From NCBI GenBank assembly GCA_019358945.1, contig JAHHIE010000004.1, positions 124,001 to 188,000 on the forward strand: 64,000 bases of DNA. Direction: 5' to 3'. Position 1 is the stretch's first letter; each line of letters begins with the position of its first letter. A program made the position numbers and the translations under genes. Below are positions 55,641 through 64,000 of the stretch, in pieces. This stretch comes from Stenomitos rutilans HA7619-LM2 (GTDB lineage: Bacteria > Cyanobacteriota > Cyanobacteriia > Leptolyngbyales > Leptolyngbyaceae). The notes beneath the pieces are model-generated. The model ran no database searches and was not told the origin of the DNA. It saw only the letters and a list, made by a program, of their open reading frames with translations.

Positions 55641-56924
55641 TCAGGCTGATGTTCCTAACGTCATTAAAAGCCTGGTAAGAAGGTAAAGTCGTGGTGCAAT
55701 ACGATCCACGTCGATGTATTCCTCAGGACTATGGGCACCGCCACCAACAGGGCCAAGTGCATCCAGGGTAATGGTGCCCACTGATGCTGCATAGTTACCG
55801 TCAGTGCCGCCGCCACTACCCTCTACGCCAAGCTGAAGTCCAATTTCTTGATAAATGGCTTGCGCTTTTTTCACGAGCGCATCGGTTTGAGGATTAGGTG
55901 GAAAGGGTGGACGACCTTGTTCAGCCCGCACGTTGATCTTTGTGCAGGGCAATAGCTTCGTTGTAGCTAAGCGCGTAAAGTCACGGGTGAGGCGACTGTA
56001 TTCTTGGGCATCCAACACCCGCACATCGGTTTGTACGGTAGCAAAATCTGGAATCGTATTGGGGCGATCGCCTGCCTGAAAAACCGTAACATTAACCGAT
56101 GTTTGCTTGCTTGGATTGCCCAGTTTGCTAAGCCTCAGAGTTTGGTAAGCGGCTTCTAGTAAGGCATTACAACCCTTTTCTGGTTCTGCACCTGCATGGG
56201 CAGCTCGACCTTTAACCTCTAGCCCATAATACCCAATGCCCTTGCGCCAGGCAGTTACTTTGTCCTCTGGTGAGCCAAATTCTAACACCAATGCCACGTT
56301 ATGCTTTTTAGCGGTTGCTTTGATGAGGTCGCGGGAACCAAACGAGCCTTTTTCTTCATCGGGATTGATCAAAAAGGTAATGGTGCCGAAGTCCTTAAAA
56401 TTCTGTTCTTTTAAGATTTTGAGTGCTGCGATGCCGAGCAAAATACCGCCCTTGTCATCCATCACTCCGGGGCCATAAGCTTTGCCATCAACAACCTTAA
56501 AGGGTCGCTGTGTGGCGGTGCCCTCTTTAAAGACTGTATCGGTGTGGGCTAAGAGAAGAATCTTACCCTTACCAGTGCCTTGTAGAGTTGCAAGAATTGT
56601 CCGTCCCACGCTGGGTGTTGCCGCGACGGTCTGCACCGTTGCACCGATCGCTTGAAGTTGCTCGATAACCAGCTTTTCAACCTGAGTCAGACCCGTTTGA
56701 TTACCCGTCCCAGAATCAATATTGACTAGAGTTTCCAAGGACTTAAGAAAGCTAGTTTGCACTTGCTGAGCCTGCTTATACAGTGCAGCATCAGGAGCAG
56801 TAGTCGCTACAACCGTTGGCGGTTTGAGCAGCACGATCGCCACCATTAAACTCAGCAATCCTCCGATGAGCGAAAGAAGCCATGCTCTCATTGCCATGCG
56901 TTTGTTGTCATGCTGCGCATTCAC
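55641..56924 (-). CDS. M20 family metallopeptidase (glutamate carboxypeptidase-like), membrane-anchored or exported
   Basis: 427 residues from a GTG at 56924 (an ATG at 56897 would also keep the signal region). N-terminal hydrophobic helix (about 13-33) indicates export or anchoring. Dizinc site motifs: LLLAHTDTVF, GVMDDKGGIL (bridging Asp and following ligand), NPDEEKGSFGS with the catalytic Glu-Glu, LEFGSPE, and GGGAHSPEE with the last His. Dimerisation lid domain GRAAHAGAEPEKG. The pattern is that of carboxypeptidase G2, which removes C-terminal Glu from folates or peptides. Confidence 0.88.
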   Translation of the reverse strand: MNAQHDNKRMAMRAWLLSLIGGLLSLMVAIVLLKPPTVVATTAPDAALYKQAQQVQTSFLKSLETLVNIDSGTGNQTGLTQVEKLVIEQLQAIGATVQTVAATPSVGRTILATLQGTGKGKILLLAHTDTVFKEGTATQRPFKVVDGKAYGPGVMDDKGGILLGIAALKILKEQNFKDFGTITFLINPDEEKGSFGSRDLIKATAKKHNVALVLEFGSPEDKVTAWRKGIGYYGLEVKGRAAHAGAEPEKGCNALLEAAYQTLRLSKLGNPSKQTSVNVTVFQAGDRPNTIPDFATVQTDVRVLDAQEYSRLTRDFTRLATTKLLPCTKINVRAEQGRPPFPPNPQTDALVKKAQAIYQEIGLQLGVEGSGGGTDGNYAASVGTITLDALGPVGGGAHSPEEYIDVDRIAPRLYLLTRLLMTLGTSA

Positions 56925-57233
56925 ACCGTTGCACCCTTGTCACTTGCACTGAACCCATAGAGCAATGCTATTCTGCCATTGCAGCCCTAACGACAAGTTC
57001 AAACCTTGCGATTACATCACCCATCAATCAACTTTGACACCCAATCTAAAGCGCTAAACATGCCCCTTGCATAGTTGGGCAGTCTCCTCTTACAGCCAGT
57101 TTCATTTGCCTTCACGCTCCTATACCCTAAACTCACTACCCGTCTTCATGAGACTACGGCTGATTGAATTGAAAACCGCTGCAAAGCTATACTCTGTATG
57201 CACGTCTAGTTATGTCGTCAATGCAGTATATCA
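56925..57233. other. Divergent intergenic region (peptidase / MFS exporter)
   Basis: 309 bp between divergent genes; no ORF or hairpin of note was seen. Promoters for both genes are expected here. Confidence 0.5.
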
Positions 57234-58445
57234 ATGAATCGTAGTTTTTGGATTACAACGTTTATTGCTTTTGTCAACTCAATCAGTTTTACAATTCTCA
57301 TTCCCATTCTTTACCCGTATGGCAGACACTTTGGGTTGACTGATTTTCAAACAAGCTTACTGTTTGCAACGTATGCAGGTGCTCAATTTTTAGCTACACC
57401 TGTCATTGGGAAGTTATCCGATCGCTACGGGCGAAAACCGTTACTACTCATCAGTCTAGCAGGAACAGTTATTGCTAGCTTTATAGCGGGTACAGCTCAC
57501 AGTGCAATGGTTCTCTTTTTTGCACGGTTTTTTGATGGCATCACGGGTGGAAATGCGTCTGTCTCGCAAGCGATCGTATCGGATGTTGTATCTCCGCAAG
57601 AGCGAGCTAAAGCCTTCGGCATTTATAGTTCGGCGACGTTTGGCCTGGGTTTTATTTTAGGGCCAGCAAGTAGTTTGATGGCTCAGCAAGTTTCTTTGGG
57701 TGCCAGCTTTTTAATATCAAGCGGACTTGCTTTCATTGCACTGTTGGTAACATGCTTCTTCCTGCCAGAAACATTGCAGGTAAAAGCAGAGAAAGCAACA
57801 AATATCTTTGATGTCGGCCTGGGTAATTTAGTGAAAGGGCTGGCTCTACCGCGAGTAGGTATTCTGCTAATCATCAACTTTCTGATTGGTACCACATTTA
57901 CAATTTTTACCTTTGCTTTTCAGCCTTACTTTATGCATGTACTGGGTCAAAATAGCCAGTCACTCACGCTGATGTTTATGCTGTTTGGTACGTTGATTCT
58001 CATCATGCAAGTTAAAGGCATTCCGTTCCTTACAAAACGGTTAAGTCTGGTGCAAATCTTGCTTCTATCACTGCTGGTTCGTAGCCTCTCGTTTGGTGTA
58101 ATGCCAATTGTACCCAGCTTGGCTTATTTTGTTGGTGTAAGCATCCTTTTTTCACTATTTAATGCTTTGGTGCAGCCGATGGTTACGACATTAATTTCGC
58201 TTAACTCTAAGCCGGATGTACAGGGCACTGCGATGGGTCTTAATGCTTCTTATTTGAATGTGTCTAATGCGTTTGGGCCTGTGATTGCTGGTAGCCTCAT
58301 TCATCAGGAAAACCCTGTCACTTACACGTATCCGCTTTACTTGGCTGGCATTCTTACCTTTCTAGTGGGGCTGCTTGCGATCGCTACTCGTCAACAATAT
58401 ACGCCTCAACCTGCTGATAGTAATTTGAAGGACAGGACGGCTTAA
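57234..58445 (+). CDS. MFS transporter, TetA-like drug:proton antiporter class
   Basis: 403 residues, about 12 transmembrane helices. Loop 2-3 motif A is GKLSDRYGRKPLL, and motif C-like GFILGPASS lies in helix 5, the signature of drug:H+ antiporters. Substrate unknown. The SDR gene starts 4 bp after its stop, so the pair is cotranscribed. Confidence 0.9.
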   Translation: MNRSFWITTFIAFVNSISFTILIPILYPYGRHFGLTDFQTSLLFATYAGAQFLATPVIGKLSDRYGRKPLLLISLAGTVIASFIAGTAHSAMVLFFARFFDGITGGNASVSQAIVSDVVSPQERAKAFGIYSSATFGLGFILGPASSLMAQQVSLGASFLISSGLAFIALLVTCFFLPETLQVKAEKATNIFDVGLGNLVKGLALPRVGILLIINFLIGTTFTIFTFAFQPYFMHVLGQNSQSLTLMFMLFGTLILIMQVKGIPFLTKRLSLVQILLLSLLVRSLSFGVMPIVPSLAYFVGVSILFSLFNALVQPMVTTLISLNSKPDVQGTAMGLNASYLNVSNAFGPVIAGSLIHQENPVTYTYPLYLAGILTFLVGLLAIATRQQYTPQPADSNLKDRTA

Positions 58446-58449
58446 AGCG

Positions 58450-59115
58450 ATGGGAATTTATTTGGTAACGGGTGCAAATCGGGGCATTGGCTATGAATAC
58501 TGTCGTCAACTGCAAGCACGAGGCGAGACGGTCGTCGCGGTCTGTCGCGCTGCATCTGAGGCGTTGCAACAGCTAGGAGTGCAGGTCGAAGAAGGGATTG
58601 ATTTAACGTCAGAGGCTTCGGTGGCGACTTTGCAATCTCGCTTGGGCGAGAGGGGTATTGATGCGCTGATCAACAACGCTGGCATCCTCAAGCGTGTGAC
58701 GCTCGAAAACCTGGATTTTGACTGCATTCGAGAACAGTTTGAGGTGAATGCTCTTGGCCCTTTACGAGTCACTCAGGCACTGTTACCTAATCTCAAGGCA
58801 GGTTCCAAGCTGGTGTTTATGACGAGCCGCATGGGGTCGATCGCGGACAACACCTCTGGCAGTTCCTATGGCTATCGCATGTCGAAGGTCGCGTTGTCGA
58901 TGGCAGGAAAGTCACTGGCACATGACCTGAAACCGCGTGGCATTGCCGTTGCCATCCTCCATCCCGGTTTAGTGCAAACGCAAATGACGAACTTCACAAC
59001 GGGCGGCATGACGCCAGAGGCTTCTGTGAATGGATTACTACAGCGAATTGATGCCCTGACACTAGAGAACACAGGTACATTCTGGCACGCGAATGGAGAG
59101 GTATTGCCGTGGTAG
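58450..59115 (+). CDS. Short-chain dehydrogenase/reductase
   Basis: 221 residues. Cofactor loop TGANRGIGYEYCRQL, LINNAGIL, catalytic Ser in FMTSRMGSI, and YRMSKVAL (Tyr-x3-Lys). C-terminal region LHPGLVQTQM. Of the short, C-factor-like SDR subgroup. It follows the MFS gene by 4 bp, which suggests the two act on related compounds (inference only). Confidence 0.9.
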   Translation: MGIYLVTGANRGIGYEYCRQLQARGETVVAVCRAASEALQQLGVQVEEGIDLTSEASVATLQSRLGERGIDALINNAGILKRVTLENLDFDCIREQFEVNALGPLRVTQALLPNLKAGSKLVFMTSRMGSIADNTSGSSYGYRMSKVALSMAGKSLAHDLKPRGIAVAILHPGLVQTQMTNFTTGGMTPEASVNGLLQRIDALTLENTGTFWHANGEVLPW

Positions 59116-59237
59116 AGAAGTTTTTACTCTAGTCGTGAGGAATGTACTCCGAGTATTGCTATGTTGATGTGCTGCGTCATATCGCCTGTGCTAATCTCAG
59201 CGTTAGTTTTTACACGATCGCGGGTGGATAGTTGCTT

Positions 59238-59498
59238 ATGGGTAGCCAATCGACTGCCAAAACTATTTTTCTGCTCGCCTCAATGGTGGGTTGGCTCATC
59301 GTTGGCGCAGCCTTGATGTATCTCTTTCCCTTCTTTGCCGATCGGCTAGTTGGCTCTGAGGTGACCCATCTATGGATGAAGAATCTTGGCAAGAGCGGCT
59401 ACGATCCTACATCGGCTTGGATTGGAGGCGGCGTTGCTTTGGTCATTACCACTTTGGGCAATATCATCTGGTATCAGCGGTTTGAGGAGAAGCGTTAG
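59238..59498 (+). CDS. Small two-helix membrane protein, unknown function
   Basis: 86 residues from the ATG at 59238 (a TTG two codons upstream is in frame). Two transmembrane helices: about 9-31 (FLLASMVGWLIVGAALMYLF) and about 62-80 (GGGVALVITTLGNIIWYQ), joined by a short charged loop. No recognised family. It starts 122 bp after the SDR. Confidence 0.65.
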   Translation: MGSQSTAKTIFLLASMVGWLIVGAALMYLFPFFADRLVGSEVTHLWMKNLGKSGYDPTSAWIGGGVALVITTLGNIIWYQRFEEKR

Positions 59499-59521
59499 CT
59501 CTGGTCGTTTCAGCAGGCGTC

Positions 59522-59683
59522 GTCCTTACCTCCACACAAGCCGTCCTTACTGCTGCACAACCTGTCCTGACGCCCGCTCATCGTGTCGTTAGGAATGGAG
59601 AAGCTGTCGTTACTCCCACTCATCCTGTCGTTAGTAATGATGAAGCTGTGGTTACTAACGGTGAAGCTGTGGTTACTAACGAT
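59522..59683 (+). repeat. 21-bp degenerate minisatellite (seven units plus a partial eighth)
   Basis: Units begin at 59522, 59543, 59564, 59585, 59606, 59627, 59648 and 59669, each of the form gtcgttactNNNNNNgaagct. In one plus frame it is fully open (59486-59686) and would encode heptads such as AVVTNGE; no ATG, GTG or TTG start serves it, as the upstream codon in frame is a TGA at 59483. Unit drift is by codon-sized substitutions. Confidence 0.8.
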
Positions 59684-59781
59684 TAAGCAACGGTAAAGTT
59701 TATGTCGAAAGCGATGTTAAACGATCGTGCTGGTTCCGATGTAAAGCCAGAGATTCTGGGCGATTTCAATCACTCACGGCA

Positions 59782-59960
59782 CTAGAGCGTGTCGAGCTGT
59801 GCGTCTGATAATCCCAACAGTTGATCGACTTGCGTGCGTTCCGCTCCGGTTGCCAGTAGGTTGCGGGCTGCTTGTAGCACTTGCGCTTCGGCTTGCTCGG
59901 TATCGGTTAGGAACCACTGATTCTCTGCCCTTCTAACGTCCCTACGGATGGGTTTCAGGT
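59782..59960 (-). pseudogene. Open minus-strand tail without start, possible gene remnant
   Basis: A frame running from the end of the asparaginase gene to a TAG at 59784-59782 reads as normal, helical protein: NADLKPIRRDVRRAENQW, then QVLQAARNLLATGAERTQVD and LLGLSDAQLDTL. The last part resembles C-terminal tails of Rpn/PD-(D/E)XK-type transposase-like proteins in cyanobacteria. There is no ATG, so this is probably the 3' remnant of a lost gene. Confidence 0.4.
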
Positions 59961-59966
59961 CGGCGT

Positions 59967-61127
59967 TTAGTACGTGTAAAACATGTCTTGTAGCGCTTTG
60001 GTGTCGTTTGTGATGATGAGGCCCAGCATCAGCAAAATGCGAGCTTTCTGTGGGTTCAGATTATCTGCCACGATGAAGTCGTACTCGTCGTCTTTCTCTT
60101 CGCCATTGCGTACAACCCGACCCGACCCTGCGCGTGCACTCCGGGCAATAATGACCCCTTTTTTGCGGGCCGCGATCGCCGCTGGTTCTAACTGGACTGA
60201 GATGCTGCCATCACCGACACCTGCATACACAATGCCTTTGGCACCATCGGCAACTGCCGCATTGAGCAGCACCGGGCTGTTGTTGCCATAGCCGTAGATA
60301 ATGTCAACCTGGGGCAATTTTGTAGTGGGCGTGACGGTGAAGGGGGTTGCGGTCGTGTGTTTGCGCGTGGAGGTGCGGTAGAAGTAGGGCTTGCCTAATT
60401 CGACATAGCCCAAGTAGCCCAGATCAGGTGACTGAAAGGTGTTGAGGCTGGTTGTATTGGTTTTGGTCACTTCACGAGCCGCTGAGATCTGGTCGTTGAG
60501 GCTGACCAGCACGCCTTTGCCCACGGCTGCGGGGCTACCTGCGATCGCCACCGCATTATAAAGATTGAGCGGCCCATCGGCACTGAGAGCGGTGGCGGGG
60601 CGCATGGCTCCTACAATCACCACAGGCTTTTCGCTTTTGGTGACGAGATTGAGAAAGTAAGCGGTTTCTTCGATCGTGTCAGTGCCATGCGTGATCACGA
60701 CTCCATCAACATCCGGTTTTGCCAACACCGCATTCACGCGATCGGCCAACTTTAGCAACCCCTCGTTGGTCATGTTTTCGCTGGCAATTTGCAGCACCTG
60801 CTCACCCGTCACGTTGGCAATGTTCTTTAGTTCTGGTACCGCGTTGATGAGGGCTGTCACAGGAAGTTTAGCCGCTTGATACCCAGCAGTGGTGGTTGAA
60901 GTCGCCCCCGTGCCTGCGATTGTGCCTCCTGTTGCCAATAGCACCACGTTAGGTCGCTTAGCAGTGGGTGCCGTCGGCACTTGTGCAATCATGTCAGACG
61001 ATCGAGATTGCAACATAGCCGTTGATGTGACGTTACCTGGCAAAACTTGCGCGAATATTGGTAGGGTCATCACCGTCGCTAAAGTCAGCGCAAACAGAAG
61101 GGCAAACGTGGCGTAACGTTTTCGCAT
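59967..61127 (-). CDS. ansB: Type II L-asparaginase, exported
   Basis: 386 residues with a signal peptide (about 1-27, FALLFALTLATVMTLPIFAQ) followed by a spacer. Catalytic motifs of bacterial asparaginases: ATGGTIAGTG (nucleophile Thr near residue 68), VITHGTDTIEETA (Thr-Asp-Lys relay partner) and VGAMRPATALSADGP. Hydrolyses L-asparagine to aspartate and ammonia in the periplasm. The length after signal removal fits the family (about 330). Divergent from the TVP38 gene. Confidence 0.93.
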   Translation of the reverse strand: MRKRYATFALLFALTLATVMTLPIFAQVLPGNVTSTAMLQSRSSDMIAQVPTAPTAKRPNVVLLATGGTIAGTGATSTTTAGYQAAKLPVTALINAVPELKNIANVTGEQVLQIASENMTNEGLLKLADRVNAVLAKPDVDGVVITHGTDTIEETAYFLNLVTKSEKPVVIVGAMRPATALSADGPLNLYNAVAIAGSPAAVGKGVLVSLNDQISAAREVTKTNTTSLNTFQSPDLGYLGYVELGKPYFYRTSTRKHTTATPFTVTPTTKLPQVDIIYGYGNNSPVLLNAAVADGAKGIVYAGVGDGSISVQLEPAAIAARKKGVIIARSARAGSGRVVRNGEEKDDEYDFIVADNLNPQKARILLMLGLIITNDTKALQDMFYTY

Positions 61128-61314
61128 GCGATCGATACCTGAGACGGAGCTAACGATTGAGGCTCAATATAGCCCAGAATGATCACCGACTTCGTAGTCC
61201 CAGAAACAAGCCAGGAATGTCATGGGTCAGCGCCAGTAAACACCAGGGTACAGGCTAGACTATTGGCGGTTGGGAACGGATATCCTTCACGTTCTCTTTA
61301 ATGGCTCTTGTCTC

Positions 61315-62022
61315 ATGGCTTCGCCTGTGCCGCATGTTAAGACTCGCGTTTTTCTAATCGCTCTCGGCTGCATTGCAGTGACGGCGATTATTGCGTATGG
61401 GTTAGGCGGACTTAACCCAGCACAGCTACAAGGTTGGTTGCGATCGACGGGCGTTTGGGCACCGCTGTTCTATGTCTTGCTCTACACGATCGCCACCGTG
61501 CTGATCATGCCCTCTACTCCGCTGAATTTGCTGGGAGGCGCGCTGTTTGGCCCCTGGTTTGGCACATTGTGGACGAGTGCAGGAGCGATGCTGGCCGCGA
61601 TCGTGGCTTTTGCGTTTACCCGCACGCTGGGACGCAAGGCGATCGCCCGTAGGCTGTCTGGACGCTGGCAAACCTTGGATGCAGAAGTGCGGCGTGGCGG
61701 CTTGCCCTACATGATTGCCATTCGGCTCGTCCCCTTCATGCCCTACGGGTTGCTCAATTTTGCAGCAGGGTTGACTTCAGTGAGCTATCGAGACTATCTT
61801 CTCGGTACCCTGGTAGGGACAACGCCGGGGATTCTGCCCTATGTATTGCTAGGCAGCTCTGGTTTAAGAGCGCTGCGGACAGGTGACGTGCTGCCCTTTG
61901 TCGGTGCTCTAACACTGACGGGGCTTTTCATTGGTGGCACAACGTTGTATCGCCGCCAGCGATCGCGCCGTTCTAAAGCCAGTCTATCCATATCTGATGA
62001 GACTCATCCACCAGCAAAGTAA
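61315..62022 (+). CDS. TVP38/TMEM64 family (DedA-related) membrane protein
   Basis: Start at the ATG at 61315; the frame extends upstream only to a TTG. 235 residues, five to six helices: LIALGCIAVTAIIAYGLG, VLLYTIATVLIMPSTPLNLLGG, and a conserved loop with FAFTRTLGRKAIARRL and the re-entrant MPYGLLNFAAGLTSV plus GTLVGTTPG. These are the SNARE-associated Golgi (PF09335) hallmarks. Family members act in lipid scrambling or undecaprenyl-phosphate recycling, which would fit a glycan-rich neighbourhood. The C-terminus is basic. Confidence 0.88.
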   Translation: MASPVPHVKTRVFLIALGCIAVTAIIAYGLGGLNPAQLQGWLRSTGVWAPLFYVLLYTIATVLIMPSTPLNLLGGALFGPWFGTLWTSAGAMLAAIVAFAFTRTLGRKAIARRLSGRWQTLDAEVRRGGLPYMIAIRLVPFMPYGLLNFAAGLTSVSYRDYLLGTLVGTTPGILPYVLLGSSGLRALRTGDVLPFVGALTLTGLFIGGTTLYRRQRSRRSKASLSISDETHPPAK

Positions 62023-62186
62023 TGGGTGACAATAAAACGTCGGCGGTCAGTGGTTAGCGGTCAGCCTTTTACCTTCTGCCTTTTCAAGTTTCAGTTTGAT
62101 AATATCCATTTATTGAATTACCCAAAAGCTGACCGCTGAAAGCTATCGATCCTTTCTTCTTTCGCAAGTCTCTACCTCGATATCCC
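62023..62186. repeat. Intergenic inverted repeat agcggtcagc
   Basis: Arms agcggtcagc (62056-62065) and gctgaccgct (62128-62137) are perfect inverted 10-mers, 62 bp apart, within agcggtcag/cttctgcctt-type cyanobacterial intergenic repeat DNA. It lies between two plus-strand genes. Confidence 0.45.
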
Positions 62187-63200
62187 ATGCAGCCTACTTA
62201 TTCCTTCATTGTGCCCGTGTTTAATGAGGAAGCCACGCTGGTGGAACTCTATCGTCGCCTGAGTGCGGTCATGGATAGCATGGATGGGACGGTGGAACTG
62301 GTGCTGGTGGATGATGGTAGCCACGATCGCTCCCTATCCATCATGCGCGATTTACGGGAACGCGATCGTCGCGTGTGCTATCTCAGCTTTGCGCGCAACT
62401 TTGGGCATCAAGTGGCCGTGACAGCGGGGCTGAATTTTGTGCGAGGGCAGGCGATCGTCGTGCTAGATGCCGATTTGCAAGATCCGCCAGAACTCATTCC
62501 AGACCTGGCAGATAAGTGGCGACGGGGTTATGACGTGGTGTATGCCCAGCGAGTACAGCGCCATCAAGAAAGCTGGTCTAAGCGCTTGACGGCTTATGTC
62601 TTCTATCGATTGCTGCGTCAGCTTGCCGATGTGGAGATGCCCACTGATACGGGCGATTTTTGCCTGATGGATCGACGGGTGGTGGATGCCCTTAACGCCA
62701 TGCCAGAACGCAATCGCTATATTCGGGGGTTGCGATCGTGGCTAGGGTTTCGGCAAATCGCCATTCCCTTTGAGCGCGATTCTCGGTTTGCAGGCGAGGT
62801 CAAGTACACGTTCCGCAAATCGCTGGCACTGGCAATCGACGGTCTCGTATCGTTCTCCAGAGTGCCGCTCCGCATTTCGACCTATGTAGGGCTGTTTGCG
62901 GCGGTAGTGGCAATCATCATGGCGATTCTGGTGCTCTACTGGCGCTTTTTCTCACCTGTTTCACCGCTTACAGGGTTTGCAACGATCGCAGTTGCCATCT
63001 TTTTTCTAGGAGCGGTACAGCTTTTTAGCATCGGCATCTTGGGCGAATACATTGGGCGCATTTACGAAGAGGTTAAAAATCGTCCCGTTTACATTCTTGG
63101 AGAAGTGAGTGGTTTTGAGCCTCCCATCACCCCACGGCAAGGCACGCCGTTGAACACAAGCAAAGACCCTGTTTCAGAAGCTAGACGAAGAAATTCCTAG
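62187..63200 (+). CDS. GT2 glycosyltransferase with C-terminal membrane helices (GtrB/DPM1-like)
   Basis: 337 residues. GT-A domain 1-225: [39 protein letters not shown] (DxD), and [14 protein letters not shown]. Two transmembrane helices at about 233-253 and 268-292, then a cytosolic tail containing [12 protein letters not shown]. The layout matches polyisoprenyl-phosphate glycosyltransferases such as GtrB, which load a sugar onto bactoprenol at the inner face of the membrane. About 165 bp after the TVP38 gene. Confidence 0.92.
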   Translation: MQPTYSFIVPVFNEEATLVELYRRLSAVMDSMDGTVELVLVDDGSHDRSLSIMRDLRERDRRVCYLSFARNFGHQVAVTAGLNFVRGQAIVVLDADLQDPPELIPDLADKWRRGYDVVYAQRVQRHQESWSKRLTAYVFYRLLRQLADVEMPTDTGDFCLMDRRVVDALNAMPERNRYIRGLRSWLGFRQIAIPFERDSRFAGEVKYTFRKSLALAIDGLVSFSRVPLRISTYVGLFAAVVAIIMAILVLYWRFFSPVSPLTGFATIAVAIFFLGAVQLFSIGILGEYIGRIYEEVKNRPVYILGEVSGFEPPITPRQGTPLNTSKDPVSEARRRNS

Positions 63201-63244
63201 CGCAGAGCCCGCACGTGCAGAACCGTATTTCTCCCTTCTGCGCT
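63199..63244 (+). terminator. Weak hairpin after the GT2 gene
   Basis: 8-bp arms agcgcaga (63199-63206, overlapping the stop codon) and tctgcgct (63237-63244), 30-nt loop, with no T run after it. Weak support. Confidence 0.3.
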
Positions 63245-63380
63245 GGAAATTTGCTGTGAAGTGCATCGCTGTACAATGAGGGATGTGCGTAAATGGGAAG
63301 ATGCATTGATTGATACTGCGGCAGCAGATCATTTTTAACCGTAAGGTTAAGCTGTTTAGGTCATCGGAGGGAGTGAAGGC

Positions 63381-64000
63381 GTGCCAAAATCCGCAAGATA
63401 TTTATTGGTGGGATCGACCGAAGCATACAGCGGTAAGTCAGCAACCGTGCTGGGCATGGCTCACCAGTTAAAAGCAAAGGGACTGGATCTCGCCTATGGT
63501 AAGCCGCTAGGCACTTGTTGGAATAGCGACACAAACGACGTTGAAGAAGATGTTCAGTTTGTCGCCGAAGTGTTGAAATTACCTGCCGATCGCCTTCAGC
63601 CCACCATTCTCGCACTCGATGAACCCACCATCCAACAGCGAATTTTGGGGGACGATCGCGTGGATTATCCGCAGGCACTCAAAAAATATCTCCAGATGCG
63701 TGGCCCCGATCTGGTACTGCTGGAAGGGCCAGCCAATCTTGAGGAAGGCAGTCTGTTTGACCTCTCGCTGCGGCAGGTGGCTGAAGGCGTGAATGCCAAA
63801 ATCTTGCTCGTCGCACGGTTTCACTCGCTGTTGATTGTCGGTGCGTTGATTTCTGCCAGACGACGTTTGGGCGATCGCCTGTTGGGTGTGTTGATTAACG
63901 ACATTCCTGAAGACCGTCTGGAAGAAGTCAAAACTACCGTACAGCCCTATTTAGAAGAACGCGGCATTCCCATTTTTGGCTTGTTACCCCGCAGTGCTCT
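63381..64000 (+). CDS. BioD-like/phosphotransacetylase-family P-loop protein, 3'-truncated by window edge
   Basis: The frame begins at a GTG at 63381 (VPKSARYLLVGSTEAYSG) preceded by GGAGG at 63366-63370 and stays open to the last base; about 206 residues are visible. The variant P-loop GSTEAYSGKSAT, GTCWNSDTNDVEEDV, and LLEGPANLEEGSLFDLS match the AAA-type BioD-like N-terminal domain found ahead of a DRTGG domain in cyanobacterial proteins annotated as the phosphotransacetylase family. Function of these is not established; the DRTGG part would lie beyond the window. Confidence 0.8.
   Translation, partial: MPKSARYLLVGSTEAYSGKSATVLGMAHQLKAKGLDLAYGKPLGTCWNSDTNDVEEDVQFVAEVLKLPADRLQPTILALDEPTIQQRILGDDRVDYPQALKKYLQMRGPDLVLLEGPANLEEGSLFDLSLRQVAEGVNAKILLVARFHSLLIVGALISARRRLGDRLLGVLINDIPEDRLEEVKTTVQPYLEERGIPIFGLLPRSA

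Larger units (their letters stand above)
59499..59966. other. Intergenic region with a minisatellite and coding remnants
   Basis: 468 bp. Starts with the 21-bp minisatellite at 59522-59683. Then comes a short plus frame, 59701-59784, of 27 codons beginning MSKAMLNDRAGSD and ending HSRH-stop, which may be a remnant. A minus-strand open tail at 59782-59960 is listed separately. Confidence 0.5.

Noticed and set aside
1-64000. tRNA, rRNA, riboswitch or phage/integrase genes
   Set aside because: Reading of the gaps gave no cloverleaf, rRNA-like stretch, known riboswitch core, transposase or integrase gene; a covariance-model search would be needed to exclude small RNAs.

Overview
The window is a piece of a filamentous cyanobacterial chromosome. 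Support for this: very frequent GCGATCGC (HIP1) octamers, a high-light-inducible protein, two cytochrome P450s (one CYP110-like), many cyanobacterial-type hybrid kinases, heptamer-like intergenic repeats (gagtttt, gacttct) and miniature repeat elements. No rRNA, tRNA or CRISPR array was recognised.

Layout. 1-7.6 kb: end of a class 3 lipase, a topoisomerase I, a P450, and an 810-residue copper-radical (galactose oxidase-like) oxidase preceded by five FG-GAP/VCBS-like repeats. 7.9-22.9 kb: a sensory island. A stressosome core (RsbR, RsbS, RsbT) is followed by an RsbT-like/SpoIIE phosphatase fusion, an RsbT-like/histidine kinase/double receiver fusion, a receiver-PAS-PAS-kinase-receiver hybrid, and a 2231-residue soluble kinase with 14 HAMP domains, GAF and three receivers. 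23.7-28.6 kb: a PAS-Crp regulator, a DUF2993 protein, two sister exported small proteins, an SRPBCC protein and an SDR.

29-45.1 kb: a long, mostly minus-strand glycan cluster. It carries heptose kinase (HldE1-type), heptose bisphosphate phosphatase (GmhB), a GT4-GmhA fusion, four GT9 (heptosyltransferase-like) domains in three genes, further GT4 and GT2 enzymes, an SDR and a CdaR/PucR-type regulator. Several junctions overlap as ATGA, so much of it is translationally coupled. The logic is synthesis of an ADP-heptose-type donor and its transfer to a surface glycan; the nucleotidyltransferase and epimerase steps are not in the window.

45.3-53.5 kb: a stress/desiccation-style island of small genes: DUF2231 membrane protein, two sister LEA-like lipoproteins (one frameshifted and abutting a MITE), a rhodanese fold lacking its cysteine, a hemerythrin, a membrane protein, and PRC-barrel/DUF2382 proteins. 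53.6-64 kb: a CYP110-like P450, M20 peptidase, MFS exporter, SDR, small membrane protein, a 21-bp minisatellite, a periplasmic asparaginase, a TVP38-type membrane protein, a GT2 with membrane anchors, and the start of a BioD-like/phosphotransacetylase-family protein running off the window.

Recurring theme: intergenic-type simple repeats and MITE-like elements have entered or extended coding sequences (GT9-GT9 linker, GmhB tail, kinase ATPase insertion, lipoprotein end). All function calls are from sequence reading; no database search was run.
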